DNA of 64,000 nt from Ktedonobacter racemifer DSM 44963 (GTDB lineage Bacteria; Chloroflexota; Ktedonobacteria; Ktedonobacterales; Ktedonobacteraceae). This document shows positions 42,049 through 50,790 of this stretch, piece by piece. Each line of letters begins with the position of its first letter. Positions within the stretch are counted from its first letter, which is position 1. The position numbers and the translations under genes were made by a program. The stretch spans positions 930,001-994,000 of the forward strand of contig NZ_ADVG01000005.1 of assembly GCF_000178855.1 (NCBI RefSeq), read 5' to 3'. The notes beneath the pieces are model-generated. The model was not told the DNA's origin, did no database searches, and saw only the letters and a list, made by a program, of their open reading frames with translations.

Positions 42049-42791
42049 CTATGCTTTCGCCTGGTACAACGCCAGAAATGTTTCGGGATGAGGTCTGCCG
42101 CTGGCCTTGATAAGCTCGATAAGGCTCCTGACGTCAAATGGAACGTGAAGAAATTCTATATTGTTCCGCCCGCCTTCAGAGGTGACAATCGCATACTCAG
42201 CCCAGGGATCGGCATGAAAGGTGTCAGCCGGAAGTGTCCAGTTATAAGCCAGACCAACGCTACCAGGATTGACATACCAGGCATCTCCCAGCCGCCTCAA
42301 TTGCTGGGTATGGGTATGTCCTCCGCTGAAAAGGGCCGCCGCAAAACCTCCCAGGAGGTTTTGCGGCGGCCCTTTTCAGAGGTATTCGGCAAAATAAGAT
42401 CGTCAAACGAACGAGGAGAGCCATGAAAACAGAGCAGTTTTTTGTCAGCCTCCAGCGCGATCTCCACGGTGGGGGCGAACTGGCCGATAAATACCCGATC
42501 ATCCTCTGATAATTGCGCCAGGGACCACTCCCTGACAGCCATCTGTTGAGAAGAGACCTGTTCATGCGGGCTGGTTTCTTCTCCTGTGAGCAGCCAGGCA
42601 TCCGCGTTGCCCATAACCACCGGACAAGCCAACTCGCGCAAACGTTGGAGCGTCTCGGTTGGCTGAGGTCCTCCCTGGATAGCATCTCCCAGGCAAACAA
42701 TCTGATCAATAGAATGCCGACGAATATCCTCCAGGACAGCATCAAACGCAAGACAGTTCCCGTGGATATCGGAAATAATGGCAATACGCAT
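42049..42791 (-). pseudogene. Calcineurin-like metallophosphoesterase broken by a palindrome
   Basis: The N-terminal part is good: MRIAIISDIHGNCLAFDAVL, VCLGDAIQGGPQP, MGNADAWL and CFHGSPRSFDDLILPNT. The frame then enters a 54-bp palindrome and stops soon after. In another frame the natural continuation resumes: GGHTHTQQLRRLGDAWYVNP, GSVGLAYNW, to the end at 42049. The metal-site motifs (DIH, GD, GNAD, GHTH) are all still in the DNA but no longer in one frame. About 20 codons seem replaced. Confidence 0.85.
42326..42379. repeat. Perfect 54-bp palindrome inside a gene
   Basis: Two perfect 26-base arms (CTGAAAAGGGCCGCC ... AACCTCC and its exact inverse) around a 2-base centre (CA). It sits between the LILPNT and GGHTH parts of the phosphoesterase. 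No second copy was seen in the window. It would form a very stable hairpin in RNA or single-stranded DNA. Confidence 0.9.
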
Positions 42792-43090
42792 GACATCTAG
42801 TACATAATCTCCCTTTCTTACTCAGAAAAGCGGTGGGGATTCAAAAAATAATGTAGAAAGTTGTCTTTATTCTACTACCTGTTAATGGACAACAGTGGGA
42901 CTAAGCATTCTAGAACTGTATTCCTCCCCACCATTATACTGCATGTGTCAACAAATGCACATCGTCCATTGTGTCGATGTTTTTTTCGTCTTTTCTAGGG
43001 TATGCTCTGCACGTCTTCTGTTTCTCCCTATTGCTCTGTGAAGGTTTGTTTGAAAGGTATTCATGCCACCAGCGGCGGCACGGGAAAGGG

Positions 43091-43120
43091 AGTGCAGAGG
43101 GGCTGACGCCCCTCTGCACT
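43091..43120. terminator. Strong hairpin before the ABC exporter genes
   Basis: AGTGCAGAGGGGC and GCCCCTCTGCACT pair perfectly around TGAC, followed by CTCCACTTTTTCTTTTC. This has the shape and T-rich tail of a plus-strand intrinsic terminator. It lies 39 bases before the exporter start at 43159 with no plus-strand gene just upstream, so it may be an attenuator in the exporter leader. The rest of 42792-43158 shows no gene. Confidence 0.7.
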
Positions 43121-43158
43121 CTCCACTTTTTCTTTTCATCTGATCAAAGGAGATGCGC

Positions 43159-44916
43159 ATGCATATACCACTTCGGATCTACGTTCGTTTGCTGCGTACC
43201 TATCTCGCTCACCAGCGCACACACGTACGCCTACTCGCGTTCTTGCTCTTCCTCACGATTGGCCTGCAACTCCTGAACCCACGTGTCCTGCAACTCTTTC
43301 TCGATGGGGCGGTACATAAAGCACCTCTCTCCATCCTGAGCCTGCTCGGTCTGCTCTTTCTGCTCGTCGGGTTAGCCTCACAGGGGCTTTCGGTGCTGGC
43401 AACCTATCTGAGTGAGAGCGTGGCCTGGCGGGCCACCAATAGCCTGCGTGAGGACCTGGCCGAGCATTGCCTGCAGCTGGATATGCCCTTTCACAACGCG
43501 CATAGTCCCGGCGAGATGATCTCGCGCCTCGATGGCGACGTGACCAGCCTGGCGAATTTCTTCTCACAGTTCGTCATACGCGTCCTTGGGAACCTGCTGC
43601 TGCTCCTTGGCATCCTGCTTATGCTCTGCTTTGTGGATTGGCGGCTAGGTCTGGGCCTTGCACTCTATACCCTACTCGCACTCTTCATTTTGCAACGTAC
43701 GCGCAACCTCGCCATCGCGCACAGCCTGGCACATAAAGAGCAGCAAGCTCAACTCTATGGGTATCTTGAGGAACGTTTGTCCTGCCTTGAGGATATCAGT
43801 TCTTTGGGCGCGACCACGTCTATATTACAGGGGTTTTATGAACGGATGCGCAGTTGGCTACGCACAATCCAGTTCCTGGGGCTGTTTGATGGTCTCAAGG
43901 TTGGTGTGACCTCGCTCGCCCTGGTTGGCGGCACGTTTCTGGCCCTGGGGCTGGGTGCATACCTCTTTGGCCTGAGATGGTCGAGCACAGGCACGCTGGT
44001 CATGCTCTTCTACTATACCCAACTCTTGCAGGCGCCTTTACTTGAACTCCTCGATCAATTACGCAATCTCCAGGATGCCAGCGCCAGCATCACTCGTGTC
44101 AACGCGCTCTTTACTAGCACCCCACAGGTACATGATGGCAATGTAGCGCAGTTCCCCACAGGGCCTCTCTCTCTCGCCCTCTCCGATGTATCCTTTGCAT
44201 ATGAGATGGGCAAACCGGTCCTACGAGATATCACTTTTTCGCTTCCAGGTGGGAGCGTGCTTGGTCTGCTTGGGCGCACTGGCAGTGGGAAGACCAGCAT
44301 CGCCCGTCTCCTGTTGCGTCTCTATGATCCTCAGAGCGGGAATATTCACCTCAGTGGCTCCGATACGATCCCACTCAATCTGCGCTCGCTTCGCCTGCAC
44401 ACGCTACGTGGCTCTATCGCTCTGGTCACGCAGGACATCCAACTCTTCCATGCCTCCTTGCGCGATAATCTGACCTTCTTCGATCCCCATATTCCTGATG
44501 AGCGCCTGCTCTATGCCCTGCGTGAGACGAATCTCAGCGAATGGTATCAGAGCCTCCCTGCTGGCCTGGATACCCTGCTTCATGGTAACACGGGCCTCTC
44601 CGCCGGGGAAGCACAACTGTTGACCCTGGCCCGTGTCTTCCTGCGCGACCCATCGCTTGTCATTCTCGACGAGGCATCTTCACGCCTGGACCTGGCCAGC
44701 GAGCGCCGACTGGAAGAGGCCCTGGATAGAGTGCTGGTTGGCCGGACAGTGATTATTATCGCGCATCGCCTGGCAACGCTACGCCGGGCCGACTACCTGG
44801 TGATTCTGGAAAACGGCCATATCCGCGAGCAAGGTGCGCGTCAGCATCTGCAACAATGTCCTGACTCCTACTTTACGCATCTGCTTCACACTGGCATGGA
44901 GGAGGTTCTCGCCTGA
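43159..44916 (+). CDS. ABC exporter subunit (TMD-NBD), consensus Walker B
   Basis: 585 residues from the ATG at 43159 (GGAG 6 bases before). Six-helix type IV exporter domain, then an ATPase: Walker A LLGRTGSGKTSIAR (~372), Q-loop VTQDIQLFHAS, signature LSAGEAQLLTLAR (non-consensus), Walker B LVILDEASSRLD with catalytic Glu, H-loop IIAHRLAT. It overlaps the next gene (TGATG). Together they form a heterodimeric exporter; this half supplies the catalytic Glu and the weak signature. Confidence 0.93.
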   Translation: MHIPLRIYVRLLRTYLAHQRTHVRLLAFLLFLTIGLQLLNPRVLQLFLDGAVHKAPLSILSLLGLLFLLVGLASQGLSVLATYLSESVAWRATNSLREDLAEHCLQLDMPFHNAHSPGEMISRLDGDVTSLANFFSQFVIRVLGNLLLLLGILLMLCFVDWRLGLGLALYTLLALFILQRTRNLAIAHSLAHKEQQAQLYGYLEERLSCLEDISSLGATTSILQGFYERMRSWLRTIQFLGLFDGLKVGVTSLALVGGTFLALGLGAYLFGLRWSSTGTLVMLFYYTQLLQAPLLELLDQLRNLQDASASITRVNALFTSTPQVHDGNVAQFPTGPLSLALSDVSFAYEMGKPVLRDITFSLPGGSVLGLLGRTGSGKTSIARLLLRLYDPQSGNIHLSGSDTIPLNLRSLRLHTLRGSIALVTQDIQLFHASLRDNLTFFDPHIPDERLLYALRETNLSEWYQSLPAGLDTLLHGNTGLSAGEAQLLTLARVFLRDPSLVILDEASSRLDLASERRLEEALDRVLVGRTVIIIAHRLATLRRADYLVILENGHIREQGARQHLQQCPDSYFTHLLHTGMEEVLA

Positions 44917-46673
44917 TGAAAACATGGCATCTTACCTGGTCGCTCTTTCGCTTCCGTCCCCAGGTCTATCTCTCGCTCATCGCCTGCTGGCTAATCACGT
45001 TCGCGATGCCTTTGCTGGCGGGCGAATTACTGAGAATTTTTTTTGATAACGTGGCCAGCACAGCACCGCTTCGCTGGGAGAGTGCGCTCCTGCTGTGGTT
45101 GCTTGTCTCACTTGTCTCGCCAGCATTGCGCCCGCTGATCTTCTTTCTTGAACCGCTTATGGATCAGGAGGCGATTGCCCTGCTGACAAAGAACATCCTG
45201 TTACATCTCTTCACGCTTCCCGCAACCCAGGCGCTCAGCCTTTCCAGTGGCGATGCCGTGAGCCGTTTGCGCGACGATACACGAGAAATCGGCGTTTTTA
45301 TGATCTGGTCGGCGGTCTTCTTTGGGCGCATCCTCTTCATCTGTGGCGCGCTCGTGATCATGCTACGCATCAATGTTCTGATAACGCTTGTCTCGTTGCT
45401 TCCGATTACTGGCATCATTCTGCTCAATAGCGTTCTGATGACGCATGTTCAGCGCTACCGTCACGCCAGCCGGGCCACCACCAGTGAGGTAACCACCTGC
45501 ATTGGCAACATCTTTCAGTCGGCCCAGGCCATTAAGGTCGCCACGGCGGAGACAGCAATCATCGCGCACTTTCGTCGCCTCAATGCACAGCGGCGTCACG
45601 TCGCACTCCGCGAGCGCGTCTTCTGGGAGATCATGCAATCCTTTATGAGCAATATGCTCAACCTGGTGACTGGCCTGATCATCCTCGTTTCGGCTCAGGT
45701 CATCGCCAGTGGCACGCTCAGCGTCGGCACCTTTCTCCTGTTTGTCGTGTACGCCCAACTTCTAATGGCCTGCTTCTCAACCTTTGGAATGCTTATCGCG
45801 CGCTATCGCCAGCTTGGCGTTTCCTTCGAGCGCCTGGGTGCCTTCCTTCAGGGCGCACCGCTCTCGTCCCTGATCGCACCTGTGCAAACGCACCTGCATG
45901 GAGCGCTCCCCGAGATCAAGCCTGTCGCCAGGATGGCAGAGCAATCCTTTCGTCAGTTGGACGTTGAAGACCTGTCCTACCAGTATCCCCACGCCCAACG
46001 CGGAATTACGGATGTGAGCTTTCGCCTGCGACGCGGTACCCTCACGGTCATCACTGGAGGTATAGGTTCGGGGAAAACGACGCTCTTACGCGTCCTTCTT
46101 GGCCTTCTACCCAGGCAAGAGGGGATAGTTCGCTGGAATGGAACACTTATTGAGGATCTGGCCGCCTTCCTTGTGCCACCTCACAGCACCTATACTCCCC
46201 AGCAGCCACGCCTGTTCAGCGGGAGCATTCGCGAAAACCTGCTCCTTGTGCCACCTTATAGCGAAGAGGAGGTGGAACAAGCTATCTATCACGCCGTGCT
46301 CACCCCTGATCTGCTGGCTATGCATGAGGGGATCGAAACAGTCATCGGCCCCCGAGGGGTACGTCTCTCCGGGGGCCAGGTCCAACGCGTCGCAGCGGCA
46401 CGCATGTTTGCCCACAACGCGGACCTCTTGCTCTTTGATGATCTCTCCAGCGCGCTCGATGTCGAGACGGAGCAGACACTCTGGCAGCGTCTCGCGGAGC
46501 GGCGTGACGTCACCTGCCTGGCTGTCTCTCAGCGCCGCATCCTCCTCCAGCGCGCGGATACTATCCTCGTGCTCAAAGACGGAACACTCATCGCACAGGG
46601 AACGTACACCGACCTGCTCGCAACCTGTCCTGAGTTCCAACGCCTCTGGCATGGCGAGGCCAGTTCCCTTTAA
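44916..46673 (+). CDS. ABC exporter subunit (TMD-NBD), degenerate Walker B
   Basis: 585 residues. TMD followed by ATPase: Walker A VITGGIGSGKTTLLRVLLG (~384), signature VRLSGGQVQRVAAARMF (consensus), Walker B DLLLFDDLSSALD with Asp at the catalytic-Glu position, and AVSQRRI in place of the H-loop His. This is the complementary half of the partner upstream: one canonical and one degenerate ATP site, as in TM287/288- and BmrCD-type exporters. Cargo unknown (drug, lipid or peptide). Confidence 0.93.
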   Translation: MKTWHLTWSLFRFRPQVYLSLIACWLITFAMPLLAGELLRIFFDNVASTAPLRWESALLLWLLVSLVSPALRPLIFFLEPLMDQEAIALLTKNILLHLFTLPATQALSLSSGDAVSRLRDDTREIGVFMIWSAVFFGRILFICGALVIMLRINVLITLVSLLPITGIILLNSVLMTHVQRYRHASRATTSEVTTCIGNIFQSAQAIKVATAETAIIAHFRRLNAQRRHVALRERVFWEIMQSFMSNMLNLVTGLIILVSAQVIASGTLSVGTFLLFVVYAQLLMACFSTFGMLIARYRQLGVSFERLGAFLQGAPLSSLIAPVQTHLHGALPEIKPVARMAEQSFRQLDVEDLSYQYPHAQRGITDVSFRLRRGTLTVITGGIGSGKTTLLRVLLGLLPRQEGIVRWNGTLIEDLAAFLVPPHSTYTPQQPRLFSGSIRENLLLVPPYSEEEVEQAIYHAVLTPDLLAMHEGIETVIGPRGVRLSGGQVQRVAAARMFAHNADLLLFDDLSSALDVETEQTLWQRLAERRDVTCLAVSQRRILLQRADTILVLKDGTLIAQGTYTDLLATCPEFQRLWHGEASSL

Positions 46674-46778
46674 ATGGAAGTTTCCTTTAGTCTTCACTTC
46701 TCTTGACATAATTTTCGCATCTCAGTATACTTCTACTTAGCTAATTCGATATATATCAAAATAACAGGAGAGAGAAGG

Positions 46779-47357
46779 ATGGGACAGGAAGAGCTCCAGA
46801 GAATGCTCGATTTTTTCAAAGGGCTAGCAGACGAGAATCGGCTCAAAATGTTAGGTCTGCTCGCCAATCAGGAATACAGTGTGGACGAGCTGGCGACTCT
46901 CCTGAATTTAAAGCCCCCAACCATTTCACACCACCTGGCGAAACTGAAGGCATTGAACCTCGTCGAGATGCAGGCCGAGGGAAATACACATTTCTACCGC
47001 CTCAACACCTCCACATTAAGTGCGGTTAATAAACTGCTTCTCACCCAGGAGAGAATGGCCTCGTTGGTTGATGATATCGAGGGTGATGAGTGGGAGAAGA
47101 GAGTCATTCGAGACCTGTTTGATGGAGCGCGCTTGAAGGCTGTTCCTACGAACACGAAGAAGCGGGCCGTCGTTCTGAAGTGGTTCGCCAACCGGTTTGA
47201 GTCCGGGATGCGTTACCAGGAAGCTGAAGTCAACGAGATCATTAAGCGTCATCACCCAGACTGGGCATTCTGGCGCCGTGAGTTGGTAGGCGCTCGGCTC
47301 CTGGCGCGTGAGAAAGGCATCTATTGGCGCATACCAGAGGAAGGGAGCGAGCCTTAG
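46779..47357 (+). CDS. ArsR-type regulator with DUF2087 domain
   Basis: 192 residues. Winged helix: MLDFFKGLADENRLKMLGLL, SVDELATLLNLKPPTISHHL, AKLKALNLVEMQAEGNTHFY. The C-terminal ~75 residues match DUF2087: VPTNTKKRAVVLKWFANRFE, EAEVNEIIKRHHPDWAFWRR, ELVGARLLAREKGIYWRIPE. No metal-binding Cys, so probably not a metal sensor. It overlaps functionally with the GNAT gene 2 bases downstream and lies 105 bases after the exporter operon. Confidence 0.9.
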   Translation: MGQEELQRMLDFFKGLADENRLKMLGLLANQEYSVDELATLLNLKPPTISHHLAKLKALNLVEMQAEGNTHFYRLNTSTLSAVNKLLLTQERMASLVDDIEGDEWEKRVIRDLFDGARLKAVPTNTKKRAVVLKWFANRFESGMRYQEAEVNEIIKRHHPDWAFWRRELVGARLLAREKGIYWRIPEEGSEP

Positions 47358-47359
47358 GC

Positions 47360-47872
47360 ATGAACATCTTAGGAAATAATCTTACGCTTATCCTTGCAAG
47401 TGCCGAGTCAGCGGAGGAACTCCTCCCGGCTTTTAATGGCGATGCGCAGTTTCTCCGTTGGAGTGGGTATCCATCCGGAATGATGTCACTTTCCCAGGTG
47501 CGAGACGATATTCAGGAAACATCTGAATTGCCAGGTGGAACCACCTGGCGCATTGCTGATCGAGAAGGAGGGCTTATTGGAGTCGCTGAGACAGCTTTTC
47601 ATCCTTCAGCGAATGTAGGTTGGATTGCGTTACTGATTATTCGGCGCGAATTTCAGGGACGCGGATATGGACGCGAGGTCGCTGCCCTGCTGAAAGACTA
47701 CCTGTTTTCCTCCTCGGAGGTGACTGAGCTTGGGCTGGGAGTACTGGTACAGAATACTCCGGCCCAGGCTTTCTGGGAGAGTTGCGGCTATGTTCGCAAC
47801 GCACGCCACCGAGATACTCATGGCAATGACTGCTACGTGTACCGCTTACCACATCCCACAGTTGGAGTATGA
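47360..47872 (+). CDS. GNAT-family N-acetyltransferase
   Basis: 170 residues from the ATG at 47360, two bases after the regulator stop. Acetyl-CoA motif A: IALLIIRREFQGRGYGREVA (R-x-x-G-x-G/A pattern), then motif B VLVQNTPAQAFWESCGYVRN. The acceptor is unknown; such enzymes modify antibiotics, polyamines or protein N-termini. The IS607 element begins about 90 bases after its stop. Confidence 0.9.
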   Translation: MNILGNNLTLILASAESAEELLPAFNGDAQFLRWSGYPSGMMSLSQVRDDIQETSELPGGTTWRIADREGGLIGVAETAFHPSANVGWIALLIIRREFQGRGYGREVAALLKDYLFSSSEVTELGLGVLVQNTPAQAFWESCGYVRNARHRDTHGNDCYVYRLPHPTVGV

Positions 47873-47960
47873 CTCATATAGTTGCTGAAACCTTGACCAA
47901 CTCTTACCTTGGCCCAGATTTCGTCATTCCCTGGCGTTTTCACTCTGTCTTCCTGACCTG

Positions 47961-48044
47961 ACCTACGCCCGTTTACCAAAACAGCGGACTGGGCGGGCGG
48001 ATGCACTACGGGCACCCGATGTATCTCTTCTGAACAAGAGATTT
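47961..48044 (-). ncRNA. Candidate TnpB guide (omega) RNA scaffold, copy 2
   Basis: Between the tnpB stop and the element end, read on the minus strand: ATCTCTT/AAGAGAT hairpin; CGGGTGC-ccgtagt-GCATCCG (48018 to 47998); and CGCCC (47995-47991) pairing with GGGCG (47970-47966) around GTCCGCTGTTTTGGTAAAC. Compared with copy 1, both sides of the stems changed together and the loops stayed, which supports a structured RNA. Confidence 0.65.
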
Positions 48045-49508
48045 TCACTCGTGAGATGAATCCAGGAACATCTCTGGGGGATCCCAGAAGCTCAACTGGA
48101 TAGGAGGACCAGCCCTCGTGATCCTTTGCGCGTTTTCCTGTTTCCACTTCTCATGACGTCTCAGAAGAAGGGCCTTGACCTGCTTGAGGTCAGCGCACGC
48201 TGCCAATTCCCTGTCTGCCCAGCGAGAAGCCAGTGTCCCGGCGGCTTTGCGATCGGCGTGATCGGTATAGCCACAGACCTGACAGCAGAACGTCTGCTGG
48301 TCGGGTCGGTTGGCTCGGTCCACGTAATGACAGACGGGACACTCCTGAGAAGAATAGGCCGCTCGCACGGTGTGTGACGCCATCCTGCGTTTGGCTGCTG
48401 CCCAGGCGAGTTGCTTGGGGATATGGCCCAGGTTGGACGCATAGAGATAGGCGTTCATCGAACGGGCCTTGAAGCGCATCGAAGCGACGTTGAGGTCCTC
48501 GTAGATGATGCGGGCATCTGGATGGTCATCGAGGGCTTGATTGATCGCGCGATTGATATCCTGCCGCACCTGGCGACCTAACCGTCGGCTTGAGGCTGAG
48601 CTTTTAGAAGGGAGCTTCTCCTTGGGGACCCCCTTCTTTTTGAGGCAGGCCCGTAACTTGTCCTTGCGCCGGCGTTTTTCCCGATCACGTTTGTGCTTGG
48701 TCGCCAGTTTCCCTGCAAACGTGCCGTAGTGCTTGCCCGTTGAGGTCGTGACAAAGTTTTTGATGCCGACATCGATGCCCACACCTGGGGCTCCGGCTTC
48801 AGTCTTGGGAGGCATGTCCTCATCAAAACTGAGGGTGAGCCACCAGACACCCTTGCGCTTTTGCAGGGTCGTGGAGGTATTGATCGTTTTGCCTCCCATC
48901 GCTTTTTTGTGATAAGAGGCGAGTTTGACCGGCACCCGGAGAGGGTTGCCCTTGTCCAGCGTACTTATTCTGAGCCAGTAGTCGAAGGTGGACTCTTCGG
49001 ATTTTTCGATGACCACCACGTTGGCGTTGGCCTGCATGACAGGCACACGCAGCACAGGCACATCCCATTCCTGCCATTCGGGTTCTTTTCGTTTGAAGGA
49101 GGAGCGCTTGCCTTCCGCTTCCGCTTTCGCACGGGCAGCGGCGTAATCAGCCACCTCGTCCAGATAGGCCTGGTAGGCATTGGTGCGGTTGGTTCGCCAC
49201 GATTTGGCAATGCCTGCCGCCTGTTGCATGGCGACGCGATGCAAGCGCTCAGACAGTTCCGTCTCGAAGATGGGATCAGTATATTTGTCTGGGCTCTCCT
49301 CTCGGGTGCCAAACAGCGTGGTGTACTGCTGACACAGCGGCAGATAGACGGCCATCAGCGCATCGAGGGCCGCCAGCTTCCCCGGATTGGCTTCAAGCAG
49401 CCGAATATGCGTCACCGCACGGGTCAGCGTGTGCTTTGTCTTCTTCTTCCGCTTTCTTTTGCGCTTCTGCTTCTCTTCAGCTGTGGCTTTGGCCTCTCTC
49501 TTGCTCAT
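48045..49508 (-). CDS. tnpB: TnpB RNA-guided nuclease (IS607-associated)
   Basis: 487 residues, same length as the copy at 24864. Basic N-terminus (KQKRKRKRKKKTKHT), RuvC acids D in PGVGIDVGIKNFVTT (~245), E in RIIYEDLNVASMRF and D in HADRKAAGTL, zinc finger CPVCHYVDRANRPD with CQVCGYTD. The C-terminal motif QLSFWDPPEMFLDSSHE is almost the same in both copies. Catalytic set intact. Confidence 0.9.
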   Translation of the reverse strand: MSKREAKATAEEKQKRKRKRKKKTKHTLTRAVTHIRLLEANPGKLAALDALMAVYLPLCQQYTTLFGTREESPDKYTDPIFETELSERLHRVAMQQAAGIAKSWRTNRTNAYQAYLDEVADYAAARAKAEAEGKRSSFKRKEPEWQEWDVPVLRVPVMQANANVVVIEKSEESTFDYWLRISTLDKGNPLRVPVKLASYHKKAMGGKTINTSTTLQKRKGVWWLTLSFDEDMPPKTEAGAPGVGIDVGIKNFVTTSTGKHYGTFAGKLATKHKRDREKRRRKDKLRACLKKKGVPKEKLPSKSSASSRRLGRQVRQDINRAINQALDDHPDARIIYEDLNVASMRFKARSMNAYLYASNLGHIPKQLAWAAAKRRMASHTVRAAYSSQECPVCHYVDRANRPDQQTFCCQVCGYTDHADRKAAGTLASRWADRELAACADLKQVKALLLRRHEKWKQENAQRITRAGPPIQLSFWDPPEMFLDSSHE

Positions 49509-49611
49509 CAGAAACCGTGATCTCTCCTTTCCGCACCAGAGCCGCGATGATCACCGTGCCACCGCGTTTGGGTTCCGTCTGCAAGAGCACCCGTCGTGGT
49601 CAGCTTTTCGC

Positions 49612-50199
49612 TCATCCCCCATTCTCCTTCAAGGCCGCCAGAACTTGCTCCGTTTTATGTTTGGCTCGCCTGCGCCCATAGAGGCGAGCGGCAAACGAGG
49701 TGATAATCGCCACAAAGTCGCCCATCAAGTCATCTTGGGCCGTGTCGGCCGTGTTGACAACCACCAGCTCTCGTCCTTGCATGGCAAGGAGGGTCTGGAT
49801 GTAGGTGACGCCGAAGCGGCTCGCGCGATCCTTATGTTCCACGACGATGCGGTGAATCCGGGGATTGGAAAGTAATGCCAAGAACTTGGGACGCTGGTCG
49901 TTAATGCCGCTGCCACATTCTTTCACCACCGAGGCCACCGACCAGCCTTGAGCGTTACACCAGGTGATGAGCCGCTCGGCCTGGGTGTCGAGATTCTTTT
50001 TGTTCTCACTTGATGACACGCGCGCATAGACGGCCACCTGCTGGTCAGCAGGATCATTCATCATTGCTTTTTCGACAGGCTCTTCGATAATCACCGTGCC
50101 CGTTGGCAGTTGATAGCCTTTGATCTGCCCCCGTTTAAAGAGCCGGTAAGCCGTATTGTAATGGATTCCAAGCTTCTTGGCATAGCTCGACAACTTCAT
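49612..50199 (-). CDS. tnpA: IS607 TnpA serine recombinase
   Basis: 195 residues from the ATG at 50199. HTH first (MKLSSYAKKLGIHYNTAYRL, FKRGQIKGYQLPTGTVIIEE), then the resolvase domain QQVAVYARVSSSENKKNLDT with nucleophile Ser, VVKECGSGINDQRPKFLALL, EHKDRASRFGVTYIQTLLAM and TADTAQDDLMGDF. Close to the protein at 24299 but clearly diverged. A longer in-frame start at 50247 would lie in the element end. Confidence 0.92.
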   Translation of the reverse strand: MKLSSYAKKLGIHYNTAYRLFKRGQIKGYQLPTGTVIIEEPVEKAMMNDPADQQVAVYARVSSSENKKNLDTQAERLITWCNAQGWSVASVVKECGSGINDQRPKFLALLSNPRIHRIVVEHKDRASRFGVTYIQTLLAMQGRELVVVNTADTAQDDLMGDFVAIITSFAARLYGRRRAKHKTEQVLAALKENGG

Positions 50200-50252
50200 A
50201 GATCTAGTATAGTCGATGCGCTCACAGATTGCAAGAGATGGTAACATTTTGT

Positions 50253-50790
50253 AGCAATTGGTGGCAAAAGAAGAAAGCTTTTCTCGATACCCCTATTAGG
50301 CCCGCCGGAGGAATTCACAACGCTAAGCCCACAAAAAGCCCGAGAGTAAGGGATATCCACAACGCTAAGCCTCTCGTCAGCCGCGTTAGAACAGTGGAGG
50401 CGTCGTTCGCAAGGGGCGCAACTGCCCATTCCGCTTTTTAGGAGCTTGCAAGTCCAGGTGATGGAGAGATCCAGCATGGCCTTGCCATTTTTCATCACAA
50501 TCTCGGCAAAGTCGTTGGTGTCCCACCCGTCCAATACGTTCCGCAAGGTTGCCTGGTAGCGTTCTTCCAAGGCGTCAAGATAGGCATTGGCATCCTGGTG
50601 CTCTGATAAGGTTCAATACCAGCAACATTGGCCCTCTTTTCTCTTCTGGTTTGAGAAATTCCTCTTCCATACCAGAAAGATGGCGCGAAAAAAAATAAGT
50701 GGATAGATCGCATCGTTTGCTTGCTTGTGTGGTATACTCCTGGGTGTTGGGGAACTCATCCTCAATCCCCAACCCTAGAGGAAGGATGCG
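50253..50790. other. Gap with an unidentified coding scar and a leader hairpin
   Basis: The minus strand from about 50615 to 50430 reads EHQDANAYLDALEERYQATL, RNVLDGWDTNDFAEIVMKNG and KAMLDLSITWTCKLL, preceded by a stop. It looks once-coding but is not recognised. GCTAAGCCnnnAAAAAGCCC-type short repeats (CACAACGCTAAGCC twice, 50315 and 50357) follow the IS end. Nothing else is evident apart from the hairpin at 50746-50773. Confidence 0.3.
50746..50773 (+). promoter_or_regulatory. Leader hairpin before the MalT-like gene
   Basis: GTTGGGGA and TCCCCAAC pair over a 12-base loop, 17 bases before the ATG. The sequence GGTATACTCC just upstream (about 50731) resembles an extended -10, so the hairpin would lie in the 5' leader of the regulator mRNA. 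Confidence 0.45.

Larger units (their letters stand above)
47961..50252 (-). mobile_element. IS607-type element with serine recombinase and TnpB (copy 2)
   Basis: Diverged relative of 24245-26410, inverted relative to it. Ends are placed by alignment of the two: the tnpA-side end near ACAAAATGTTACCATCTC, and the tnpB-side end at GGCGTAGGT (read on the minus strand). Here tnpA and tnpB are separated by a 103-base gap instead of overlapping. No target duplication seen. Confidence 0.8.
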
